Assembly (NCBI RefSeq): GCF_963855985.1
Contig: NC_087090.1
Span: 15,250,501 to 15,314,500 of the forward strand
Direction of reading: 5' to 3'
From: Ostrinia nubilalis
Taxonomy: Eukaryota > Arthropoda > Insecta > Lepidoptera > Crambidae
Length of the DNA stretch: 64,000 bases
Shown here: positions 21,685-30,100 of the stretch, one piece after another
Numbering within the stretch: position 1 is the first letter of the stretch
Layout of the letters: each line of letters opens with the position of its first letter
Position numbers and translations under genes: made by a program
The notes under the pieces: generated by a model
What the model was told of the DNA's origin: nothing
The model's input: only the letters and a program-made list of their open reading frames with translations
Database searches by the model: none

Positions 21685-22037
21685 TTAAATTCAGACACGC
21701 AAAATTCAAATTGTTCGTCCGTATCTTTATTGCTAATGATTCGGTTTATGCGGTGGTACAAATGGTTTAGATAGTTTTGTGTACGTAACAAAGTGTTCCT
21801 ATCTAAATTTGATTTTAGATTGTTTTTAACCTTGCTGAGAGTCTCTTCAACACCTTTTATATCGTCAGCAGGCTCCAAGGGACTATCTAAAATGTCCTCA
21901 GAAGGAAATATCGGTCCTAATTTTGCAATTTGTTTGCGCAAATCAAAAACAGTAGCAGCAGGAGTAGAACCTCTTATGAGAACTTCATACTCTAGTTCCG
22001 ATTTTTGCAATGATAAAAATTTAACTTGATGACTCAT
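21648..22037 (-). pseudogene. gag: Gypsy gag, N-terminal fragment cut off by insertion
   Basis: A 129-codon frame starting MSHQVKFLSLQKSELEYEVL. It is the beginning of Gypsy gag, coding up to the TTAA at 21685-21688. The last dozen residues and the stop come from the piggyBac-like insert. The region includes a Lys/Leu-rich helix that is probably structural. The remainder of gag lies in the frame at 16319-20510. Both sides of the insertion are in the same reading phase, so the insertion alone explains the break. The 5' leader (22038-22445) has no other frame. Confidence 0.8.
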
Positions 22038-22428
22038 TTTAAAAATTACTTAAATTATGCGGAACCTTCAAAAATAATTATGTAAAACCAAATTAATTCG
22101 ACAAAAATTCAAACCACGGCTCAAAAAATATGTACGGAACCTTTAAAAATTATTAAAATTGTTTTGAGATATTATATTATGTAATAGGTTAAGTGATGAA
22201 CCAGTACTTCGTAGCGTCTATTCTAAATAGAAAATAAAATAACTCCGACTGTTACAAAGCTTAATTAATAGATATTAAAAAAAAGCGTTAATATAAAGGT
22301 AACAGCACACCAAAATAGGCAACAAAAAAAAAACAAACCAAAAAAAAACAAGAAGGAATTTACACAAAAGAAAGCACACAACACACAGCTACTTACTACG
22401 AAAGCAAACCCATCAGTCCATAAAAAAA

Positions 22429-22444
22429 CCAAGTTGAGGCGCCA
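22429..22444 (-). promoter_or_regulatory. Candidate primer-binding site of Gypsy element
   Basis: One base after the 5' LTR the minus strand reads TGGCGCCTCAACTTGG. The TGG start complements the CCA end of a tRNA. The tRNA species was not identified. Confidence 0.65.
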
Positions 22445-22445
22445 G

Positions 22446-23308
22446 TGTCGCGTAGTGGGAAATTAATAAATAATCAACACTAGCGTACACAGATAAAATT
22501 ACGGTTTATTTACTTTTACAAAAATATGAGGGCGGGGTTCGGATGCCCGACTGTGGGTATGCTTTCGCGGTCCGTGACTTCCCTGGCGAGGGCGACCGAA
22601 GGTAGATGGTGGCCGTAGGTGCTGGACGTAGTCGCTGTCAGCTGTAGGCGCCCTGGGTCTTGAGCCGCAGATGGTACGCGTTTGCCTCCGCGTTAGTCCC
22701 GAAATTCGATCCCCTATCGGGGATGTATTCACTACACAGTTTTATCGTACTTATTTATGAAATATGGCGTAATAACTTGTACTTGCAGAAATTTGTACTT
22801 TGCAATCTGTATTTATTGCATTTGCACTAAATATTATAAGTTATTTGAAATGTAATCGGCGCGGCGGCGATAGGCAGGTACGCGGCCGTACTTTTCAAGT
22901 TGGTTTGTCGAAATGAAGCCGGGGAGACGTGCCCTGGCCGACGATTTTTAAAGGTCAAACGACTTTAGGCGCCGCCCATTAAAATCATACGATGTTTTTG
23001 ACCAATGCCCAGACGCAAAGGATTGAAGAGAAAGCTGCTTAGGGTCCCGCGCGACCGATAAACGAACCATTAGCAAGGTCACTGTAATATTGATCTATTT
23101 TATTTTAAGCTAGTTTTAAGTGATTTATGTAATTATTTGTTTTGTAAATGTTATTTATTTAGTGATAAGAATAAAATCTTGTTTACAGTTTTTTGTTGTT
23201 TTATGTATTTGATAGTTTTAGTTATTTTTGTTCATTATTACGTTAATTTAACTATACTTTATTTGTACAAGAATCATCAAATGTAATTATGTGACGTATA
23301 ACGTTACA
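22446..23308 (-). repeat. 5' LTR of Gypsy element (863 bp)
   Basis: Nearly identical to the 3' LTR at 15165-16028. It should contain the promoter and start of transcription on the minus strand. It is followed on the plus side by AGAG, the target duplication. Confidence 0.95.
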
Positions 23309-23382
23309 AGAGCTCTATTCAATTCTGTGCGTTCGATTTGCTGCGTCACTTAAGCAAGCATCGTTTGTGAATACGGGCGTTA
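23309..23382. mobile_element. Right half of MITE split by Gypsy element
   Basis: It starts AGAGCTCTATTC, continues the MITE exactly where 15164 stopped, and ends tttgtgaatacgggcgtta. Together with 15083-15164, and with the AGAG repeat counted once, it gives 152 bp, the same length as the intact copy at 5011-5162. Confidence 0.85.
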
Positions 23383-23849
23383 AACATTGACTACTGAAAA
23401 GCCAGAAATCAATACCTTGCAATGGTTTATGGGCTCCACTTTAAAATACTTAGATTGGCAGCGAAGCTTACAATTGCAAATGCTGCTCATGAATGTTCTA
23501 CAGCCGACGCCGGACAGCCGATGCCGGACGCGTCCGGTCTGGATATCGGACGTTAACTATTCATGTGTTCACGCCGGCACGTCGAGCTTGACACTGGGGT
23601 CTTATTCAGTTGTAATAAGGTTGAGTTTTCAAAGAAATTGTATAGTATGATGTGCTGTCTGTACCTACCTAGACGGATTCGAGTCTTGGATTAAACAAAG
23701 TCGGTCTTACCGCTGGTCATGGATTCTCAAATGGTTAGACATCGTTGGAAAAAAGGAGAGAAAACAAAAGAAAAACGCAAAAAAATGTATTTAGAAAACG
23801 CGGGAAGACAAATGAAGAACGCCACAAGATGGCGGTTATTTATTTTTAA
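23383..23849. other. No gene recognised
   Basis: Short frames only. A small 'gccggac' cluster (gacgccggacagccgatgcc) lies near 23508-23528. Confidence 0.5.
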
Positions 23850-24061
23850 CTAGCTGTCCCGACAGGCATTGTCCTGTCTTAATAAAAGTTAATATGGCTG
23901 TTAAAGTTTCCACAATTTCTTTAATTTTCCGCGCAACTTTCTTAAGTTTTCTTACTTAGGAACCTTTCTCATGGCAATAAAAATACAACAAATAATTAGG
24001 GAAATCGGTCCAGCTGTTTATGCGTTCACCAAGGAAAATAGGGATTCATTGTTATATTATC
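23850..24061 (-). mobile_element. Helitron-like element, short
   Basis: Read on the minus strand, it ends in a hairpin (aggacaatgcctgtcgggaca) followed by GCTAG and T, the Helitron-type terminus. The far end, near 'aaaatagggattcattgtta', matches dispersed copies that I associate with Lepidoptera. The 5' boundary is approximate. Confidence 0.55.
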
Positions 24062-24419
24062 CAAATACCTGCAAACTTAAAGAACTAGTCCAAAGAGTTT
24101 AAAAGCTTAAACAGTTACTTAAAACATGCAAATACATTAAAATAATAAAACATAAAGCAACAAACACATGCGGTACACATTGCGTTGGGTCCTCACAAAG
24201 AAAATTCCTTACATATTTGGATTATCTTCATATTTTTGAGGTAATTATGGAGCCCCAAAGTACAAAATCTACGCGAAAAGTGAAACACAAGAAAACTTCA
24301 ACTTGAGTTCAAACTAAATTATATCGTAGTAGGGCTACTTGAACCAGACGAACTCCGCGCTGTCTCGTAGCACTTCAGTTTTCAGTTAAGTTTAAAATTG
24401 TGTAAACTTATGTAAATCT

Positions 24420-24680
24420 ATGCATCGTTGTGTCTGACGAAGGCTTGTATAGTCAGCAGCGATATTATTTGTATTACATCGTACAACCAAACTGTGGAAT
24501 GGACTGTCGTCTACGCTGTTTCTGGACCGATAAGACCTGCAAACTTTCAAGAAGAGAGCATATCTTCACCTTAAAATCCGGCAACGCACCTGTAACTCCC
24601 CTGGGATTGCGGGTGTCTATGGGCGACGGTAATCAATTACCATCAGGTGATTCGTCTGCCTTCGGTCACATACAAAAAAT
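24420..24680 (+). mobile_element. LINE/retroposon 3' relic
   Basis: Contains 'ttcaccttaaaatccggcaa cgcacctgtaactcccctgg' and 'accatcaggtgattcgtctg', a 3' terminal block I associate with lepidopteran non-LTR retrotransposons. The open frame at 24430-24855 is a read-through of this relic and shows no catalytic motif. Confidence 0.55.
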
Positions 24681-24681
24681 A

Positions 24682-24896
24682 TTAGCTGTGCCCGCGACTT
24701 CTATGCGTGAAAATTGTTTGAATAATATTTCCCGTTTTTGCAATATTTTTCTTTACTGCTCCGTCCGTATTGGCTGTAGGGTGATGTTATATCCTTCCTC
24801 GAAAAATGGGTTATCCAACAAAAATATTTTTTCAAATCGGACCTGTAGTTCCTGAATTAACGCGTTCAATCAAATAAATACTTCAGATTTATAAAT
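24682..24896 (-). mobile_element. Helitron-like element, short
   Basis: On the minus strand it ends in a GC-rich stem (acgcatagaagtcgcgggca) then CAGCTAAT, fitting the CTRRT rule. Its interior matches the spacer of the large inverted duplication at 5808-6037. Confidence 0.55.
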
Positions 24897-24898
24897 TA

Positions 24899-25018
24899 AG
24901 GCTAGGTTGCACCATCTTACTTTAACCTTAACAAACGTCGAAAATCTGTCAAACTCCATACAAAAAACACCGGTTGTCGTTAAAGTTACGGTTAAAGTTA
25001 GATGGTGCAACTCAGCCT
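24899..25018. mobile_element. GTTGCACCATC-family MITE, well preserved
   Basis: The ends are aggctaggttgcaccatctt and gatggtgcaactcagcct, an inverted repeat. The core carries 'aactccatacaaaaaacacc ggttg'. It is the best-kept of four copies in the window. Confidence 0.7.
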
Positions 25019-26885
25019 AAGTATAGAGTATAGATTTCGCCTAGACTTTTACTCCAGAGTAACTTTTTTGTTAATAATTTTTGAGGTGGACTGTACCAAG
25101 CGTTTCGGCAAAAAGGTTTGATTAATAGTAGACGCGAAAATTCTTTGTTTAATATTCATGTTTCCAAATATCCCCATATATGCATACTAAAGTAAGTTGG
25201 GGTGACGGCGAACATTGAATTTTAAGGCTGCAAACATATAGTTTAAAATAAATAAATAATTTAGGACGCTCACGTTTTAGCGCGTGTGAATTTCAGGAAT
25301 TTCATTTCTGTTTAAATACAGCAGCAACATAGCTCCTTAAAAATATAACAAAATAGACACGTAATTCACGTATTTTTTTAAAGATTATCGTGCGCCGCTG
25401 TCAAAATTTAATAATACTAATTTTGCCCGCTGCTTCGCCCGTGTTCATATTTTTCAAATTCAAATTCACAAAAATACAGACTTGCTTGAGTAGGTAATGT
25501 AAAATTTCAAACACATACACATTTTTTTGCGCAAAAGAGTAACAAACATTCATCCCACCCATTCAAAGTCAAAGTCAAAATTTCTCTATTTGTTTAGACT
25601 AATAAATAGTTCTTACAACATTCTCACAAACTTTCACATTTTCAATATTACTAGGATTGTGTGTCCACAGCCTTATTGCTAAATCCACCATTAAAACACA
25701 GTCTCGACATAAATCACTCGCTTTTGATACCAAAATACACTAGGGCCGAAATATGGCCCTATTCATAGTATTCATATTTAAGTAAGTGAATAGATTGAAT
25801 TCAATTATGGTGTGTTTAGTCAAACAAACGAAATAACGGCCCTTTTGACTCGTGAAGTACTTATAATAGGGATGTTTCCTGGGTAAAAATGCAATATTTT
25901 GAATTAGTCCGTCAATAAATTTACATTTAAAAACACCCGTTTTTTCGCTTTATGAAATCATCGAAAATTTACTGTTATGAAGCTCGCCAAAGCTCTAAAG
26001 TTTAGCGCGGCACGGCACGTTGCAAGTGTACGGCATGACGTCACACGGAACCTCAATTCTCGAAACTGGAAATTTTAACTTTGCATGGAAATTATTTAAT
26101 GTGAATGGATATGGAAACAAAAACAAATGAATAATATTTTTGTAATTTTTATTTAAAAAAAAAACCATAAGTACAATTCACAGGTCATAAAAAGTCTACT
26201 AAATGCTTTATTAAGTCCTTCTCTTCCAGTCAATATATTAAAACAAAAGAATGAAAAATATGGCGACTGAGTAGATAAAATTTGTTACCACGGTGTTACT
26301 TGGACCATATTCGTAGATCGGTGCTCGCTTTGGGTTCGCTCGCACATCCCTAGTGTGCTACCGGCCTAATGCCCTTTCTCGACAAGGGACAGAGCCTGCC
26401 GATGGCGTGACATCTTTATCGAATCGATATCGCCCTGATGTCGCCGACAGATGTCGCCTTTTCCACAACCTAGGTTTAGCCAGCAGACTTCATGCAAAGC
26501 TATCTACCAAACATAAGTCTACCAAAACCTTCACTGGTTGGATTTCATTGGAGGCCAAGCTGTAGATCCTGGCTATAAAGACCGTGTGGAAAGAGAAAGT
26601 GTGGTTGGATAAGTCCCGTATAGTTGAACGATTCTGAAACGTCATGTGGCTAAAATCGGAAATAATAAACCCAGTATTGATTGATAGTAGCGCCCTCTGT
26701 AAGTGACATTTCAGTATTTGTCAACGTGGTAAAAATCATAACTAATGGTCCAGTATTAACAGTAGCACCCTCCTGACAATGTCATAGCTGGGACGGTTCA
26801 GTATTGGCCATCTATACCAATTTTTTTCTTGAAAACATCACTTGTGGATAGTTGTGTTGTGTTGCGAACTGAAAATAAAAAAAAT
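25019..26885. other. No gene; scattered repeat relics
   Basis: Includes an 80-bp block (25144-25223) also present at 34935-35014, a decayed Helitron-like end near 25430, and a tcaaagtcaaagtcaaa repeat at about 25563. The plus frame at 26353-26565 has no recognisable domain; its tail 'aagctgtagatcctggcta' also occurs near 50650, so it is repetitive. Confidence 0.45.
25144..25223. repeat. 80-bp duplicated block, copy 1
   Basis: It runs from tttgtttaatattcatgttt to gacggcgaacattgaatttt and is identical by eye to 34935-35014 in the same orientation. The flanks are unrelated. Confidence 0.75.
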
Positions 26886-26890
26886 GATAC

Positions 26891-27117
26891 TGTTCGGGAG
26901 AAGTAAATGATACGAAGTACTCTTTTAAAACATGACATTTATGTACTTGTTAAACAATGAAATTGTGATTATAAAGAATTAGGTGGACGCGTGCGGTCGG
27001 GTGCCGGAGCGGCGGCGAATAGACCGAAGCGACGGGCGGCGCGGCGCGTGCGGCGGTCGATGCTCCGCCTCCCGCGCCCCGCTCCCGCTGGATGACAGCG
27101 CGCCGTGTGCGCGCACA
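26891..27117 (-). repeat. 3' LTR of BEL/Pao element (227 bp)
   Basis: On the minus strand it starts TGTGCGCGCACA, itself a palindrome, and ends CTTCTCCCGAACA. One half is very GC- and CpG-rich and the other AT-rich. Identical by eye to 33650-33876. Confidence 0.95.
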
Positions 27118-27133
27118 TACTGCCCCCCCTTGA
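27118..27133 (-). promoter_or_regulatory. Polypurine tract of BEL/Pao element
   Basis: On the minus strand, TCAAGGGGGGCAGTA directly precedes the 3' LTR, where the plus-strand primer is expected. Confidence 0.7.
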
Positions 27134-27136
27134 AAG

Positions 27137-30100
27137 CTAGCTTTCAAGATTTTCAGGAGAGGCATCATGAAGCAGACAGATGCGGTTGAGTGCGCGCCTG
27201 ACGACTCCTCTTGAGGTGGCGATGTCAGCAACGCGAGGCACTCCATCTGAGCCTGGATGTAGCGTTGTGACTCGTCCCAGGCGCCACAATAGTGGGGGAA
27301 GGTTGTCCTCCTTCAGTATTACGAGGTCTCCCTGCTGTAGGTCCTTGCAACGTACTCTCCACTTTGAACGTTGCTGTAGTTCGGTGATGTACTCAGTTTG
27401 CCAACGCTGCCAAAAGTGCTGTCTGACTTGCTCAATTCGTCGGAATCGGTCCAGCCTTGTCGTGCTGACGTCTCGCAGGTCCGGAGCCGGAAGCGACATC
27501 AGTGGCCTGCCAAGGAGAAAGTGCCCTGGTGTGAGCGCTGCGTAGTCATTGGGAGATGAGGAGAGAGGGGAAATGGGACGACTATTGAGGATGGCCTCGA
27601 TTTGACAAAATAATGACGATAACTCTTCAAATGTCATATGTGTGTTCCCTAATATGCGCTTTATATGAAATTTTGCGGATTTAATGCCACTCTCTACATA
27701 GCCGTTAAAATTAGGAGCGTAAGCCGGTGAAAATTTAAATTGAATATCATGATCAGATGCAAATTCTTGTAAAGAGACTGCATGGTGCTTAAAAAAGTCA
27801 TTAATTTCCTTGGCAGCTGCGACAAAGTTCCTGCCATTGTCACAATAAATCTCTCTAGGCTTACCCCTACGTGAAATGAAGCGGCGTAGAGACAATATAA
27901 AAGACTCTTTAGATAGTTCACTAACAGCTTCTAAGTGTACACATTTAAATCTGAGACAAATAAAAAGACACAAATAGCATTTTGTAATTTTACACCCACG
28001 TCCCCGCCGATCAGTTATGAGGAAAGGCCCAGCAAAATCAACAGATACAGAAGAAAATGGGAAATCAGTGGTTACCCGTGGGGAGGGTAAGTTGCCCATA
28101 ATGTTAGTCATCGTCTTACCATAGTGACGAGTGCAAGTGACACATCTGCGAGCCGTGCGTCGCGCCAGGTCCCTACCACCAATGGGCCAAAACTGCTCGC
28201 GAACCGATGCCAACATAAGCTGTGGTCCCGCATGTAAGAGACGTAAGTGTTCATGTGTGAAGATTAATTTTGTAAGTGGATGTTTTGCGCACAAAAGTAT
28301 AGGATGTCGTTTAGAGAAATCGTATGTAGATTTACCTAGCCTGCCCCCTACTCTCAGGATTCCCTGAGAGTCAATAAATGGTGCAAGTGAAGTCATATGT
28401 GATTTAGGACTTAATTTCTTATCATGATGCAATATGTCTAACTCTTTAGCAAATGACTTCTGCTGAGAAAGTTTTACTAGAATGGTTAATGAATTTTCAA
28501 GCTCATTTACACTCAATGGTCCTGTTATGTTTTGCCTTTTACATCTAACGTTAATGAAACGATTTACATACGCAACAATACGTTTCAGTTTATTGAAGTT
28601 TGAGTATTTTTCAAAATCTATAATTGAATCAGATGAAGTGACGGAGTCTAATGTGTGAAGTGATGAGATCTGCTTGAGTTCAGGCAAGTTCTTTATTTTT
28701 ATGTCTTTGTTAAGAGTGGGCCAGCTCTCCTCTGGCTGCAACAAAAATGTGGGCCCGTGCCACCATAATTTTTCCGATTGAACGTGTTGCGGGTCTGTGC
28801 CTCGTGATGCGAGATCAGCTGGGTTCTGAGCTGTGGGGACATAACGCCATGAAGAGCTGTCAGTAAGCTCTTGAATAATTGCAACTCGATTTGCGACGTA
28901 AGTTTTTAGTTTGGATGGACAAGTGTTTATCCACGCTAGGGCTACACTTGAATCACTCCAATAAATACAGCGAGCTATGGGCTTTCGAAAGGCTGAGTTT
29001 ACCGTTGCAGCGAGGCGAGTTCCCAGCATCGCTGCTGACAGCTCCAAGCGGGGTATGGTGGTGGACTTCGTGGGGGCGACACGTGACTTGGCACAAAGGA
29101 GATTTATGGTTTGTTCACCAAATAAAGAGATGGACTTGATGTAGATACAAGCGCCGTAAGCTGCTTGAGAAGCATCACTGAAACTGTGAAGTTCAATGTA
29201 TGAAGTTTTATCATGAAAAATATTCCTAGGCACTATGAGATGTTTCAAACATTTTAAATTATCTATGAAGTGTGCCCAAGCACGTTGAATGTCAATGGGA
29301 ACGGGCTCGTCCCAATCTAATTTATGTGCCCAAAGCCTTTGCAACAAGATTTTGGGCTTTACTGTACACAAAGTTAAAAGACCTAACGGATCGAAAATTT
29401 TAAAAGTTGCGGATAGAATTGAGCGTTTAGTTACAATGTCCGAGGCGCTATTATCATCTATATCAAAATGAAGTGTGTCTTGACTTGGATTCCATACTAA
29501 ACCCAATGTATGAAGTGATTGACTCAAAGTTAAGTTACTATTGTCTATGTTCTGCGTTTCAGTTTCAATTATTGCTTGTGAATTAGATCTGTACTTTCTA
29601 AGATTGAAGCCACCTGCCATTAGGGATTTTGATACGGAGTTTTTTATAATTAATAAATCACTCTCTGTATCAGTCCCAGTAAGTAAGTCGTCACAGTAAA
29701 AATCATTTTGAATTATGGTTTTGATGTTGTTGTCGGCCGTCTCTTCGCCAAGTTGCCACAAACATCTGGCTGCAAGGAAGCTGGCACTGGAGAATCCATA
29801 TGTTACTGTGTTTAATCTGAGAGTTTTAATAGGCAGGGACTCGTTTTCCCGCCAGAGAATTAACTGTAGATCACGATCTAATTCATTCATTACAACTTGC
29901 CTATATTGTTTTTCTATATCACCTGACAAGACAAATTGATAATGACGAAAGCGCAGTAAGATGTTGAACAAAGAGTCCTGAATGTTTGGGCCTACCATTT
30001 GTAGGTCGTTTATTGAAAAGCCGGAAGATGTGCGAGCCGATGCATCAAAGACAACACGCAATTTTGTCGACTCGCTGCTATCTTTAAACACGGCATGGTG

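Larger units (their letters stand above)
15165..23308 (-). mobile_element. Ty3/Gypsy LTR retrotransposon, complete, with inner insertion
   Basis: An 8144-bp element on the minus strand: LTRs of 864 and 863 bp, a primer-binding site, gag, protease, reverse transcriptase, RNase H, integrase and a purine tract. The target duplication is AGAG (15161-15164 and 23309-23312). The LTRs differ by one substitution and two small indels, so insertion is recent. It lies inside a MITE and itself contains a 1.17-kb piggyBac-like insert in gag. No envelope gene is present. Pol motifs place it firmly in Ty3/Gypsy; the lineage is not resolved. Confidence 0.95.

Noticed and set aside
20514..21688. Spliced intron in Gypsy gag
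   Set aside because: TTAA duplications and inverted CCCTT ends identify an inserted transposon, and no good donor/acceptor pair sits at the borders.
24430..24855. 141-codon frame as a host gene
   Set aside because: It crosses from a LINE 3' relic into a Helitron-like repeat and contains no conserved domain.
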